NCBI RefSeq assembly: GCF_021228295.1
Contig: NZ_JAJQPD010000006.1
Coordinates: 62,001-126,000 of the forward strand
Source: Agromyces humatus
Lineage (GTDB): Bacteria > Actinomycetota > Actinomycetes > Actinomycetales > Microbacteriaceae
Length of the DNA: 64,000 bases
Direction: 5' to 3'
The position numbers and the translations under genes are program-made. The notes below the pieces were generated by a model. The model did not search any database and was not told the origin of the DNA. It saw only the letters and a list, made by a program, of their open reading frames with translations. Positions 34,884-44,689 of this stretch are shown piece after piece (positions within the stretch are counted from its first letter, which is position 1; each line of letters opens with the position of its first letter).

Positions 34884-35731
34884 CGGCGCTCCTCGGGGAG
34901 TCGGCCCAGCGCGAGCATCGAGCGATAGGCGACGAGGGTGACGGCGAGCCCGACGACGATGAGCGCGGTACCGGCGGGAGAGTCGTACGCGACGATGGTT
35001 TCGCGTCGGCTCGCGAGCACGACGAGCAGCAACCACGGCGCAGCGACACCGAGTCGAGCCGCGTTCCTGATCCAGGATTGCCGGGCGACGACCTCGGCGC
35101 GCAGCGATGCGTCTTCACGGAGGTACCCGGCGAGCCCTCGAAGCACGGCGGTGACGTCGCTGCCGCCCACCTCGCGCGCCATTCGCAGCGTCTCGAGGAT
35201 TCGATCGGCGACCGGGTCGGCCAGGTCGGCCTTCAGCCGGTCGAGGCATGCCGAGAAGTTGCCGGTGCGGCGGTACTCGCGGTCGAACGAGGCGAAGGCG
35301 GTTCGTGTCGCGGTCGGCCCGAGTTCGGCGAGCGCGCCGACGCTCTCGGGGAGCGACATGCCCGCCCGCACGGACGCCACGAGGTGGTCGACGACGTCTG
35401 GCCACACGGCGCGGTTCGCGGCCCGGCGCCGGGCGGCGCGCGCACGAACGAGCGCGGGGATGAGCGCGAATCCGAGTCCGCCGGCCACGATCGTCAGGAC
35501 CGGGACGGCGAACACCGCCTGAGCGATCGCCGCGGCGACCACGGCGAGCGCCAGCGAGACGGCGAGTGCGACCGCGATCGGCACACTGCCGAGTCCGGCG
35601 AGCGCGAGCTCGCCGTGAATGACGGCGCCGAGGTTCGATGCGTTCCGATCCCGGCGACGCGCCGGCCACATGAACGGAGCCGCGACGAGCAGCAGGCCGA
35701 GCCCGAGCACGGCTCCGAACACCAGACTCAT
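34871..35731 (-). CDS. tadB: Tad secretion inner-membrane platform protein TadB
   Basis: A 286-residue T2SSF-domain membrane protein paired with TadC. N-terminal helices are followed by the cytoplasmic core VWPDVVDHLVASVRAGMSLPESVGALAE and REVGGSDVTAVLRGLAGYLREDASLRAEV, then two C-terminal helices. ATG overlaps the tadA stop (ATGA), so the platform is coupled to the ATPase. Confidence 0.9.
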   Translation of the reverse strand: MSLVFGAVLGLGLLLVAAPFMWPARRRDRNASNLGAVIHGELALAGLGSVPIAVALAVSLALAVVAAAIAQAVFAVPVLTIVAGGLGFALIPALVRARAARRRAANRAVWPDVVDHLVASVRAGMSLPESVGALAELGPTATRTAFASFDREYRRTGNFSACLDRLKADLADPVADRILETLRMAREVGGSDVTAVLRGLAGYLREDASLRAEVVARQSWIRNAARLGVAAPWLLLVVLASRRETIVAYDSPAGTALIVVGLAVTLVAYRSMLALGRLPEERRWFR

Positions 35732-36960
35732 CGGGCGATCCCGCCGAGCAGCATATCGGGGTCGAACCCGTGCGCGCGGTACTTCTCGAGTCGAGCGGGG
35801 CGAGTACCGGTCGGAACGAGCACGCCGTCGAGCGTCTCGAAGATCGTGTCGGCCTCGACCGACGCCCCGGTGCACGCTCCGGTCGGTGCGGCGATCTCGG
35901 CGATACGTCGCGCACCGGAGCGATCGATCGTGAGGTGCACGACGAGATCGATGCAGCTCGCAACGGTCGGAACGACGAACGACGAGTCGATGTTGCGCCC
36001 CGCGAGCAGCGGAAGCGTGCAGAGCTTGGTGAGCGCATCACGCGCGGTGTTCGCGTGGATGGTGCACATGCCCGGAAGGCCCGAGTTCAGCGCGATGAGC
36101 AGGTCGAGGCTCTCCGCCTCGCGAACCTCGCCGACGACCAGCCGGTCGGGGCGCATGCGGAGCGCCTCTTTGATGAGTCGCCGCAGCGTGATCTCGCCCG
36201 ACCCCTCGAGATTGGGCTGGCGGCACTGCAGCGCGACGATGTCGCGAACGTCGACATCGAGTTCGAACGTCTCTTCGACCGTCACCACGCGGTCTGAGCT
36301 GCGAGCGCTCGACATGAGGGCGTTCAGCAGGGTGGTCTTGCCCGTGTGCGTTGCGCCCGAGACGAGGATGTTCGCGCCGGCGAGCACGCTCATGCGCAGG
36401 AATTCGGACGCCGTGGGGGTGAGCGAACCCAGCTCGACGAGCCGATTGAGCGTACGGATGCGCTGCTGGAACTTTCGAATGTTGACCGCCCAATGCGCCC
36501 GTGCCACATCGGGGATCGCGACGTGCAGCCGCGACCCATCGGGCAGCGAGGCGTCGACGAACGGCGACGAGAGGTCGACGCGCCTGCCGGAGTGCTGCAG
36601 CATGCGCTCGACGAGTTCGCGCACCTCGCGATCGGAGAGCACGACCGTCGTCAGCTCTGAGACGCCGCCCTTCGCGATGAAGACTCGGGTGGGGCCATTG
36701 ATCCAGATCTCCTCGATCTCGGGGTCGTCGAAGAACGGTTGCAGCGGCCCGTAGCCGGTGAGCGACGCCACGACATCGCGTGCGGTGCCGTGCTCGTCGC
36801 CGAGGCCCGCATGCGCCCCGGTCAGTGCACGCTCGCTGTACCGCCGGACTTCGTCGCGGGCATAGCGCGACGTCACCGCGTCGTTGCCGGCCAGATCGAT
36901 TCCCTCACGGAGCACGCGCGTGCGCACACGCTCGGCGATGGTGCGCACGGGATCCGACAT
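35728..36960 (-). CDS. tadA: Tad pilus secretion ATPase TadA (CpaF family)
   Basis: A 410-residue hexameric secretion ATPase. The N-terminal domain (about 1-170) includes GYGPLQPFFDDPEIEEIWING. Walker A GATHTGKT is at 202-209, the Asp box and Walker B (LVVGEVREAES) at about 274-284, with a His box following MCTIHANTARDAL. It powers pilin assembly. It is the first gene of a seven-gene, tightly coupled minus-strand operon. The CpaE/TadZ-like gene that often precedes tadA in actinobacteria is not in the upstream gap. Confidence 0.94.
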   Translation of the reverse strand: MSDPVRTIAERVRTRVLREGIDLAGNDAVTSRYARDEVRRYSERALTGAHAGLGDEHGTARDVVASLTGYGPLQPFFDDPEIEEIWINGPTRVFIAKGGVSELTTVVLSDREVRELVERMLQHSGRRVDLSSPFVDASLPDGSRLHVAIPDVARAHWAVNIRKFQQRIRTLNRLVELGSLTPTASEFLRMSVLAGANILVSGATHTGKTTLLNALMSSARSSDRVVTVEETFELDVDVRDIVALQCRQPNLEGSGEITLRRLIKEALRMRPDRLVVGEVREAESLDLLIALNSGLPGMCTIHANTARDALTKLCTLPLLAGRNIDSSFVVPTVASCIDLVVHLTIDRSGARRIAEIAAPTGACTGASVEADTIFETLDGVLVPTGTRPARLEKYRAHGFDPDMLLGGIAR

Positions 36961-37192
36961 GCGTCCATCTTGCGGTGAAGCGGATGACCCGCCCCGAAGT
37001 TATCCACAGCATGGGATGGGGCGGCCTCGGACCGGGCCATCCGTGCCCGTCCTGAGACCCGTTCGGGGTGCAACGGCGACCCGCCCAGGCGGCCGCACCG
37101 CGTGTCATCGTGGACGTGCGACCACAGAGCGCGCACGGCAGCTACATTCGCCTCATCTGCACCGACGCCTCAGGGCGGGATGGAGTTCGCGT
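36961..37192. other. Intergenic gap upstream of tadA with a single DnaA-box-like site
   Basis: This 232-nt region separates tadA (minus) from an unknown plus-strand gene. TTATCCACA at 37000-37008 matches the DnaA box consensus but occurs once, without AT-rich repeats, so it is not an origin. I see no other clear element. Confidence 0.4.
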
Positions 37193-37816
37193 ATGGGTCC
37201 GCTCGAGCTGGATGAGCTCATCGACCAGGTCGTGGCCGAAGAGGTCGCGAGCCTGCGCGCGTCGTTCCTCGACGGCGCGGAGTTCGCGGTCACGAACATG
37301 CAGTCGCCGCGGCAGCGGTTGCTGCACCGTCTCGAGTGCACCGTGCTGGAGCCGTACCTCGACCGGAGTGCGCAGTGGACGGAGGCACGTCGCTCCCGCC
37401 TGTCGACCGACGCGCGCTACCGGCCGGCGCTTCCCACGCTCATCACGCGGGAGGCCGCGCGACAGCTCACCGTCGTACGGAGCTGCAAGGTGTGCTGGCC
37501 GAACATCCACGGGCGCGATCCGGCGCCACTGCGAAGGCTGCGCGCGGGCGGCCTGCGCGACTCCCATGGCGGCCGCATACTCTCGACCGAGGCCGGTGAG
37601 TCGCTCGGCGCCATCGCCCGCGTGTCGGCCCGCACCGGCCCCGACCTCTTCGGCCGGCCGGCCGACGCGATCGAGGTCGTGACCTCGTCACGCGTCTTCA
37701 CCTACGCGCCGACTGAGCACGTGTTCCTCTGGAATCTTCCGACCGATGCCACGGTGATCGAGCGCAAGATGAGGTTATTCCAGCGCCTGGGCTCCGACCT
37801 CACGCCGGCGCGGTAG
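37193..37816 (+). CDS. Uncharacterised protein with a CxxC motif
   Basis: No family is recognised. The product has 207 residues, is soluble and mixed alpha/beta. An acidic helix at the N-terminus (LDELIDQVVAEEVASLRASF) is followed by a basic central part and SCKVCWPNIHGRDP, a single CxxC that could bind metal or iron if dimeric. The C-terminal half (SSRVFTYAPTEHVFLWNLPTDATVIERKM) looks folded and conserved. GGAG lies 7 nt before ATG 37193. It ends 27 nt before the convergent zwf gene. Confidence 0.6.
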   Translation: MGPLELDELIDQVVAEEVASLRASFLDGAEFAVTNMQSPRQRLLHRLECTVLEPYLDRSAQWTEARRSRLSTDARYRPALPTLITREAARQLTVVRSCKVCWPNIHGRDPAPLRRLRAGGLRDSHGGRILSTEAGESLGAIARVSARTGPDLFGRPADAIEVVTSSRVFTYAPTEHVFLWNLPTDATVIERKMRLFQRLGSDLTPAR

Positions 37817-37843
37817 TTCGCCGCGTTCGGGCGACCGATCCGA

Positions 37844-39244
37844 TCAGAGCCAGGGCTGGCGCCAGCCGCCATGGTCGGCCACGAGCGCGTCGGCCTCGGT
37901 GGGTCCCCACGTTCCGGGCTCGTACGGATGCACCGGCCCCGGCGTGTCGATGAGCGGCTGCATCACGCGCCAGGCGGCCTCAACGGTGTCCTGCCGAGTG
38001 AACCGAGGGCGGATGCCGCGGATCGCGGCCAGGAGGAGCACCTCGTAGGGCGTCGGCCCCTCGCCGCCCATGGCGGAAAACTCCATATCGAGCTCGATCG
38101 ACCGGGGCTTCGGGGCATCCGCTCGCTGCGCGTTCAGCACGATGCGCACGCCCGTGGACGGATCGAGCCGGATCACGAGCTCGTCGGGCCGACTGCTCGC
38201 ATCGCGCAACCCGAATCCGAGCTTCGGCGGACCCTTGAACACGAGTCGCACCTCCGTGGCGGTCACCGGCAGCAACTTGCCGGTGCGGATGAAGAACGGC
38301 ACGCCCGACCAGCGCCAGTTCTCGATCTCGAGCCGAAGCGCGCAGAACGACTCGGTCGTCGAGTCGGATGCCACGCCATCGACCTCGCGGTACCCGTCGA
38401 ACTGCCCCCGGACATAGTGTCGCGGGTCGGCGTCGGCGATCGCACGGAAGAGCAGTGTCTGCATCTCGGTGATCGTGCCGACGTCGCCGTGGGCGGGCGC
38501 CTCCATCGCGACGGCCGCGACCACCTGCATCAGGTGGTTGACCACGACGTCGCGCAGCGCACCGACCGGGTCGTAGAAGTGGCCACGGCCAGGGATTCCG
38601 AACTCCTCCGCCATCGTGATCTGCACGCTGTCGACGAAGTTGCGATTCCACACCGGCTCGAGCATCGTGTTCGCGAAGCGCAGGTAGACGATCTCCTCGA
38701 GACCCATCTTGCCGAGGTAGTGGTCGATGCGGAACAGCTGCGATTCGTCAAGATGCCGATGCAACTCGGCGGCGAGCGCTCGGGCTGACGCGAGGTCGTG
38801 CCCGAACGGCTTCTCGACGACGACGCGGCCGTGGCCACGCTCGGTGAGGCCGGCGCCGGCGAGACCCTTCACGACCGTGGCGAACAGGCTCGGGGGGATC
38901 TCCAGGTAGAACACTGCCGAACGCGCGTCGCCGATCGCCGCCGCCACGCGCGTGTAGGTGGTGTCGTCGGCGAAGTCGCCCTGCACGTACCCGAGCCGGG
39001 CCGCGAGGCGACCGAAGACCGCCTCGTCGAGCGACTCGCCCGCGCCGACGATCGACGAGCGCGCCCGATCGACGAGCTGGTCGATCGTCCAGTGGTCGAC
39101 CGCGACCCCGACGATCGGGCACTCGAGCAGGCCGCGCGCCTCCAACCGGTAGAGCGACCGGAAGGTCATCACCCGTGCCAGATCGCCCGTGATCCCGAAG
39201 ATCACGAGCACGTCGGCGCCGGCTGCACTCGATTCCGCGTTCAT
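37844..39244 (-). CDS. zwf: Glucose-6-phosphate dehydrogenase, alternative actinobacterial type
   Basis: A 466-residue enzyme that oxidises glucose 6-phosphate to 6-phosphogluconolactone and makes NADPH. The active-site motif RIDHYLGKM (172-180) and EKPFGHD (144-150) are intact. The dinucleotide loop reads [12 protein letters not shown] rather than the common GASGDLAxRKL, a variant I associate with a second G6PD type in actinobacteria. ATG overlaps the stop of the GH15 gene by 4 nt, so the two are one coupled unit. This suggests glucose released by the partner feeds the pentose phosphate pathway. Confidence 0.92.
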   Translation of the reverse strand: MNAESSAAGADVLVIFGITGDLARVMTFRSLYRLEARGLLECPIVGVAVDHWTIDQLVDRARSSIVGAGESLDEAVFGRLAARLGYVQGDFADDTTYTRVAAAIGDARSAVFYLEIPPSLFATVVKGLAGAGLTERGHGRVVVEKPFGHDLASARALAAELHRHLDESQLFRIDHYLGKMGLEEIVYLRFANTMLEPVWNRNFVDSVQITMAEEFGIPGRGHFYDPVGALRDVVVNHLMQVVAAVAMEAPAHGDVGTITEMQTLLFRAIADADPRHYVRGQFDGYREVDGVASDSTTESFCALRLEIENWRWSGVPFFIRTGKLLPVTATEVRLVFKGPPKLGFGLRDASSRPDELVIRLDPSTGVRIVLNAQRADAPKPRSIELDMEFSAMGGEGPTPYEVLLLAAIRGIRPRFTRQDTVEAAWRVMQPLIDTPGPVHPYEPGTWGPTEADALVADHGGWRQPWL

Positions 39245-41124
39245 GTCATGCGGCGCCCCTTGCTCAGCACCGGATCCACGAAGCCCGATCCGTGATCGAG
39301 CTGGTAGTCGAGGTTCACGGCCGCGTTGATGAGCGAGAGATGGCTGAACGCCTGCGGGAAGTTGCCCAGCTGCTCCCCCGTCAGCCCGATCTCCTCGGCG
39401 TAGAGGCCGAGGTGGTTCGCGTAGGTCAGCATCTTCTCGAACACGAGCTGCGCCTCGTCGAGGCGTCCCGACCGCGCGAGGGCGTCGACGTACCAGAACG
39501 AGCACAGCGTGAACGTGCCCTCCGAGCCGCGCAACCCGTCGGGCGAGGCGCTCGGGTTGTAGCGGTAGACGAGGCTGTCCGAGACCAGCTCCTCGTCCAT
39601 GCCGTCGAGCGTCGAGAGCCACATCGGATCGCGCGGGGCGACGAACCCCATGAGCGGCATCACGAGCAGCGAGGCATCGAGCACGTCGGTGCCGTCGTGC
39701 TGTACGAAGGCGCCGCGCTCGGCGTGCCAGTCCTTCGTCATGATCTGCTCGTAGATCGCGTCTCGCTGCTCGGTCCAGCGTTCGATCGAGGCCGGCCTGC
39801 CTCGAAGTCTGGCGATCCGGATGCCTCGATCGAGCGCCACCCAGCACATGAATCGCCCGTAGGTGAAGTTCTGCCGGCCGCCACGGGTCTCCCAGATGCC
39901 CTCCTCGGGCGTGTCCCAGTTGTCGCAGACCCAGTCGAGCATCTCGGTGATCTGGGCCCAGCCGGCGTGCGGCAGCTGCAGCCCGTGCGTGTCGGCGAGG
40001 TGGATCGAATCCATCGCCTCGCCGTAGATGTCGAGCTGGAGCTGGTCGGCGGCGCCGTTGCCGATGCGCACCGGCGATGAGCCGCGGTAGCCGGTGAGGT
40101 GGTCGAGCGTCTCCTCGACGAGGTCGGATGACCCGTCGACCCGGTACATGATCTTCAGCGGTCCGGATGCCTCGCCGACGCTCTCGTGGATGCGGTCCAT
40201 CAGCCACTGCACGAACGCCTCGGCCTCCTCGGTGTAGCCGAGGCCGAGCAGGGCGTAGACCGAGAACGACGCGTCACGGACCCATGTGTAGCGGTAGTCC
40301 CAGTTGCGCTCGCCGCCCACCTGCTCGGGCAGCCCCGCCGTCGGCGCCGCCACGAGCGCGCCCGAGGGCGCGTAGGTCATGAGCTTGAGCGTCATCGCCG
40401 ACCGGGCGACCATCTCGCGCCACCGCCCGCGGTACGTCGAGCGGTTGTTCCAGTCGCGCCAGAAGCGGCGCGTCTCCTGGAACCGCTCGAACAGCTCGTC
40501 CTCGTCGACCCTCTGCGGCGGTACTCCACCCGACTCGAGCATCACCCCGGTCATCTCGCCGGCATTGAGGGTGCCGGTGATCTTCAGGCCCTGGCCCGAG
40601 AGCTCGATATGCCCAGCCCGCCGCGAGTCGTGGATCACGGGATCGCCGACACGGTGCACCGTGAGCGACTGTTGGCCGGCCGAGAACCTCACGCCCGAGC
40701 CCGGCACCGCCTCGATCTCGTGCGGAACCCGCCCGTAGTCGAATCGCGGCTGGATCTCGGCCTCGAACTCCATCGTTCCCCGCACGACGCGCACCATCCG
40801 CACCAGGCAGTGCCGGTCGGTCGCCTCCCCATCGGCGACCGGCATGAAGTCGATCACCTCTCCGACGCCGGCCTCGGTCATGAAGCGCGTGACCAGGATC
40901 GCGGTATCGGGCAGGTACAGCTGACGTGTCACGTAGTCGGCACCGGTCGGACGGATGCTGCAGAATCCGCCCCGCTCGGCGTCGAGCAGCGACCCGAAGA
41001 TGCTCGGCGAGTCGAAGCGCGGCGCGCAGAACCAGTCGATCGTGCCGTTCGTGTCCACGAGCGCAGCGGTCTGCAGGTCGCCGATCAAACCGTGGTCGGC
41101 GATGTTCGGGAAGTCCTCAGCCAT
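39241..41124 (-). CDS. Glycoside hydrolase family 15 protein (glucoamylase/trehalase type)
   Basis: About 627 residues from ATG 41124; ATG 41136 and 41148 are also possible, and a G-rich stretch precedes each. The N-terminal beta-sandwich starts [41 protein letters not shown]. The (alpha/alpha)6 barrel carries [28 protein letters not shown] and the final [19 protein letters not shown]. It has no signal peptide, so it is cytosolic. The best studied relatives of this size are mycobacterial trehalases of GH15. Trehalose is therefore a plausible substrate, with other alpha-glucosides possible. It is the first gene of the zwf operon. Confidence 0.9.
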   Translation of the reverse strand: MAEDFPNIADHGLIGDLQTAALVDTNGTIDWFCAPRFDSPSIFGSLLDAERGGFCSIRPTGADYVTRQLYLPDTAILVTRFMTEAGVGEVIDFMPVADGEATDRHCLVRMVRVVRGTMEFEAEIQPRFDYGRVPHEIEAVPGSGVRFSAGQQSLTVHRVGDPVIHDSRRAGHIELSGQGLKITGTLNAGEMTGVMLESGGVPPQRVDEDELFERFQETRRFWRDWNNRSTYRGRWREMVARSAMTLKLMTYAPSGALVAAPTAGLPEQVGGERNWDYRYTWVRDASFSVYALLGLGYTEEAEAFVQWLMDRIHESVGEASGPLKIMYRVDGSSDLVEETLDHLTGYRGSSPVRIGNGAADQLQLDIYGEAMDSIHLADTHGLQLPHAGWAQITEMLDWVCDNWDTPEEGIWETRGGRQNFTYGRFMCWVALDRGIRIARLRGRPASIERWTEQRDAIYEQIMTKDWHAERGAFVQHDGTDVLDASLLVMPLMGFVAPRDPMWLSTLDGMDEELVSDSLVYRYNPSASPDGLRGSEGTFTLCSFWYVDALARSGRLDEAQLVFEKMLTYANHLGLYAEEIGLTGEQLGNFPQAFSHLSLINAAVNLDYQLDHGSGFVDPVLSKGRRMT

Positions 41125-41247
41125 GCCAGCCCCCATTCCCCCGCCCATCGTCTCACGCCGGTCAAGTGCTGGTCAGGATGGAGTTCTCGGGCGGGTGGCC
41201 CCACGGAGCGCCTGCCGACACTGACCGCCTAGACTGATCGGGCACTC

Positions 41248-41329
41248 GCGGGAGTGGTGAAATCGGCAGACACGCAGGATTTAGGTTCCTGTGCCTTCGG
41301 GCGTGTGGGTTCAAGTCCCACCTTCCGCA
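41248..41329 (+). tRNA. tRNA-Leu (anticodon TAG)
   Basis: An 82-nt class II tRNA. The acceptor GCGGGAG pairs with CTTCCGC, the anticodon loop TTTAGGT carries TAG, and the long variable arm GCCTTCGGGC forms its own stem. The T-loop is GGTTCAAGTCC. The discriminator is A and CCA is not encoded. A TAGACT -10 element lies at 41230-41235, 12 nt before the 5' end. Confidence 0.95.
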
Positions 41330-41459
41330 CCGAGATCCAGCGCACCGAGAACGACCCGTCGCAGATCTGGGCGCGGCGGCCGTCACCGATGTGATCACCG
41401 CCGCCCTGCGCGAGCAGCGGCGGTGGATGCGGCCACGACCGCGACGACCCTCGGAGGGC

Positions 41460-42887
41460 TCAGCGGCGACGCTCACCCCGGGTCATCCGTTCGTCGAGGT
41501 CGCCGACGATCGCCACGATGGCGGCGGTCGACGGCCGCTCCTCGCGCTCGACCTCCACCTGCTCGTCGGGCGAGAGGTGATCGTCGACGCTCATGGTCGT
41601 CTCGTCGAACGGCTGCTCGCCGGCGAGCACGCCACGCAGCTGGTCGCGGTCGAGCTGCTTCGTCCAAGTGCCCACGAGCAACGTCGCGACCGCGTTGCCG
41701 GTGAAGTTCGTGAGCGCCCGCGCCTCGGACATGAACCGGTCGATCCCGACGATGACGCCGACGCCGTCGACGAGGTCGGGTCGGTGCGCCTGCAGGCCTC
41801 CGGCCAGGGTGGCGAGGCCGGCGCCCGTGACGCCCGCGGCGCCTTTCGAGGCGACCATCATGAACAGCAGCAGCCCGACCTGCTCACCGAGTGAGAGCGG
41901 AGTGCCCATCGCGCTCGCGATGAACAGGGAGGCCATGGTGAGGTAGATGGCCGTGCCGTCGAGGTTGAACGAGTACCCGGTCGGGATCGTGATGCCCGCG
42001 ACCGGCTTCGAGACGCCCGCGTGCTCCATCTTGGCGATGAGGCGCGGCAGCACGACCTCGCTCGACGACGTCGAGACGATGAGCAGGTACTCCCGGCCGA
42101 GGTACTTCATCATGCGGAAGATGCTGACGCGCGCCACGACCCAGAGCAGTGATCCGAGCACCACGACGATGAAGAGCGCGCAGGTGAGGTAGAACGCGAC
42201 CATGAGCGTGCCGAGCGCGAAGATCGCACCGATGCCCGTATTGCCGACGACCGCGGCGATGGCGCCGAACGCGCCGATCGGCGCGACCCACATGATCATC
42301 GCGAGAATGCGGAACACGAGCGCCTGGATCTGACGGATCGCGCCGAGGATCGGCGTGCCCTTCGTGCCCATCTTCTGCAGTGCGAAGCCCACGAGCAGGG
42401 CCACGAAGAGCACCTGCAGGATGTTGCCGTCGACGAGTGACGAGAGCAGCGAGGTCGGGATGACGCCGAGGATGAACTCCTCCGTCGTCTTCGCCTCGGT
42501 CGTGCCGGCGTCGTACGTCGCGTTCGCGATGTTGAGGCCCTCTCCCGGGTGGATGAGGTTGCCGACCACGAGCCCGATGCCGAGCGCGAAGGTCGACATG
42601 ACGATGAAGTACAGCAGCGCGAGGCCACCGACCTTGCCGACCGTCGCGGCCTTCGCGATCGAGCCGACGCCCAGCACGATCGTGCAGAAGATGATCGGCG
42701 CGATCATCATCTTGATGAGCAGCACGAACGCGTCGCCGATCGGCTTGAGCCCCACCGCGAACTCGGGGGCCGCAAGGCCCACCGCGATGCCCGCGAGCAC
42801 CGCGCCGATCACCGCGATGTAGAGGTAGTGCGAGGAGTCGATCCTGCGTCGGGGCATCGTGCCCGGGGTTCGAGACTGGAGCGCCAT
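41460..42887 (-). CDS. dctA: Dicarboxylate/amino acid:cation symporter (DctA type)
   Basis: A 475-residue DAACS transporter that takes up C4-dicarboxylates or glutamate/aspartate with protons or sodium. The helical hairpins carry STSSSEVVLPRLI (HP1 serine-rich motif) and the family signature PTGYSFNLDGTAIYLTMASLFIA, then MVASKGAAGVTGAGL (HP2). The C-terminal tail of about 50 residues is acidic and cytosolic. ATG 42887 has GGAAGG 9 nt upstream. It is divergent from a DcuS/DcuR-like pair, which is the usual control of such genes. Confidence 0.93.
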   Translation of the reverse strand: MALQSRTPGTMPRRRIDSSHYLYIAVIGAVLAGIAVGLAAPEFAVGLKPIGDAFVLLIKMMIAPIIFCTIVLGVGSIAKAATVGKVGGLALLYFIVMSTFALGIGLVVGNLIHPGEGLNIANATYDAGTTEAKTTEEFILGVIPTSLLSSLVDGNILQVLFVALLVGFALQKMGTKGTPILGAIRQIQALVFRILAMIMWVAPIGAFGAIAAVVGNTGIGAIFALGTLMVAFYLTCALFIVVVLGSLLWVVARVSIFRMMKYLGREYLLIVSTSSSEVVLPRLIAKMEHAGVSKPVAGITIPTGYSFNLDGTAIYLTMASLFIASAMGTPLSLGEQVGLLLFMMVASKGAAGVTGAGLATLAGGLQAHRPDLVDGVGVIVGIDRFMSEARALTNFTGNAVATLLVGTWTKQLDRDQLRGVLAGEQPFDETTMSVDDHLSPDEQVEVEREERPSTAAIVAIVGDLDERMTRGERRR

Positions 42888-43051
42888 TGCCGTCTGCCTT
42901 CCGTTTCGGGTCATCGCCGGTCGACGATGAGGTCGGTATCGGGCAAGGATGCGCCGACATCTGCCGCGTCATTCGGTTGTGTTCATACTGTTCGCGGCAC
43001 GTGGTCGAACACGCGCCTAGGCTGAAACTCGAGCAGCGTTGCGAGGTGGGC

Positions 43052-44689
43052 ATGAAGGCGTGGATCAGCGGCTGGAGCATCGCCGCGAAGCTGTTCGCGC
43101 TGCAGCTCGCCATGATCGTGGCGCTCGCGGTGACCGCCGTCGCGTGGATCTGGGCCGACGCGCGCGCCGACGTGGAGCGCGATGCCGCGGCCAAGAGCAC
43201 GGCCGTGGCCGAGACCCTCGCCTCCGACCCGTTCGTGCACACCGCACTGGGCACCGGCGACCCGTCGGCGCGTCTGCAGCCGTACGCCGAGGACGTGATG
43301 GCCGAGGCCGGCCTCGACTTCGTGACGATCATGGCGCCCGACCGCACCCGATACACGCACCGCGACCCCGCCCGGATCGGGCAGCAGTTCCTCGGCAACA
43401 TCGACCGGGCCCTGGCCGGTGAGCCGTTCACCGAGACCTACACGGGCACCCTCGGCCCATCGGTACGCGCGGTCGTGCCGATCGAGGACGACGAGGGCGA
43501 GGTGGTCGCGCTCGTCGCCGCCGGAGTGACCGTGTCGAACACGCAGGTGGCGCTCGGCGGACGCATCGCGACGGTCATCCTCGCCGCCCTCGGCATGGTC
43601 GCGATCGGCGCCGTCGGCGCCTGGCTGCTGAGCCGCTTCCTGCGGCGCGTGACGTGGGGCCGCGGCGCCGAGGAGATGAGCCGCATGTTCGCTTACTACG
43701 AGGGCGTGCTGCACTCCATCGGCGAGGGCCTGGTACTGCAGGACCGCGCGGGCGCGGTGGTGCTCTACAACGACCGGGCCGCCGAGCTGCTCGGGCTTCC
43801 CCGCCGCGAGCGCGGACGTGACGAGTCGATCCCGCTCGACCGACTCGCCCTGCCCCCGGCGGTCGCCGACGTGCTCGGCCGCGACGGCGCGGTGGTCGAC
43901 GAAATCGCCATCACGCCGACGCACGTGCTCGTGATCGACCGCGACGTCATCGTGTCTCGGGACCGCGACCGCGACCGTGGTGCGGCCGGCGCCGGGCGCA
44001 TCGGCTCGGTCACGACCCTGCGCGACCACACGCAACTGCAGGAGCTCACGGGCGAGCTCGCGACCATGACGACGCTCTCCGACGCGCTCCGCTCGCAGGC
44101 GCACGAGTTCGCGAACCGACTCCACACGATCATCGCGCTCATCGAGCTCGATCGGGCCGAGGACGCCGCGGCCCTCGCGAGCTCCGAGCTCGCCCTCAGT
44201 CAGGCGCTGGCCGACCGCTTGGTGTCGGCGGTGGAGGAGCCGGTGCTGCTGGCGCTCCTCCTCGGCAAGGCCGCCCAGGCGAGCGAACGCGGGATCGCGT
44301 TCGAGATCGACCTCCCCGACCGCCTCGAGGCGACTGGCGTGCCGGCCCGCGACCTCATCACGATCGTCGGCAACCTCATCGACAACGCGCTCGATGCGGC
44401 ATCCGCCACCCCGTCGCCGCGGGTCGACGTCTCAATCCGGGCGACGACCGACGAACTGCGCATCGCGGTCGGCGACAGCGGGCCGGGCCCGCGCGACGGC
44501 GACCGCGTATTCGACCTCGGCGTCACCACCAAGCAGGCGGCCGGGCACGGCATCGGGCTGGCGCTCGTGCGCCAGGCAGTGACCCGCCTCGGGGGCCGGA
44601 TCCACATCGCGGGCTCGCGGTTCGACGTCACCCTGCCCGCCGCAGCGGCGCCGACGTCCACCCCGGCCGAGGTGGCCGCCGATGGCTGA
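43052..44689 (+). CDS. Sensor histidine kinase of the CitA/DcuS family
   Basis: A 545-residue membrane sensor. Helix 1 (about 8-32) is followed by an extracytoplasmic Cache/PDC domain (about 35-170) with the AEAGLDFVTIMAPDRTRYTHRDP strand typical of citrate or dicarboxylate sensors. Helix 2 is IATVILAALGMVAIGAVGAWLL. A cytoplasmic PAS domain (about 215-330), the DHp segment RSQAHEFANRLHTI with the phosphorylated His, and a HATPase domain (NLIDNALDAAS, DSGPGP, GHGIGLALV) complete it. It overlaps the response regulator by 8 nt. It probably controls dctA across the 164-nt divergent gap, where GTGTTC (42979) and GAACAC (43007) form an inverted repeat. Confidence 0.92.
   Translation: MKAWISGWSIAAKLFALQLAMIVALAVTAVAWIWADARADVERDAAAKSTAVAETLASDPFVHTALGTGDPSARLQPYAEDVMAEAGLDFVTIMAPDRTRYTHRDPARIGQQFLGNIDRALAGEPFTETYTGTLGPSVRAVVPIEDDEGEVVALVAAGVTVSNTQVALGGRIATVILAALGMVAIGAVGAWLLSRFLRRVTWGRGAEEMSRMFAYYEGVLHSIGEGLVLQDRAGAVVLYNDRAAELLGLPRRERGRDESIPLDRLALPPAVADVLGRDGAVVDEIAITPTHVLVIDRDVIVSRDRDRDRGAAGAGRIGSVTTLRDHTQLQELTGELATMTTLSDALRSQAHEFANRLHTIIALIELDRAEDAAALASSELALSQALADRLVSAVEEPVLLALLLGKAAQASERGIAFEIDLPDRLEATGVPARDLITIVGNLIDNALDAASATPSPRVDVSIRATTDELRIAVGDSGPGPRDGDRVFDLGVTTKQAAGHGIGLALVRQAVTRLGGRIHIAGSRFDVTLPAAAAPTSTPAEVAADG

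Noticed and set aside
37000..37008. Perfect DnaA box TTATCCACA.
   Set aside because: Single copy, no AT-rich unwinding region, no dnaA/dnaN nearby; chance or a local regulatory site.
42979..43012. GTGTTC / GAACAC inverted repeat between dctA and the sensor kinase as a defined response-regulator site.
   Set aside because: Only one copy and a 22-nt spacer; kept as a remark in the kinase entry rather than as a feature.
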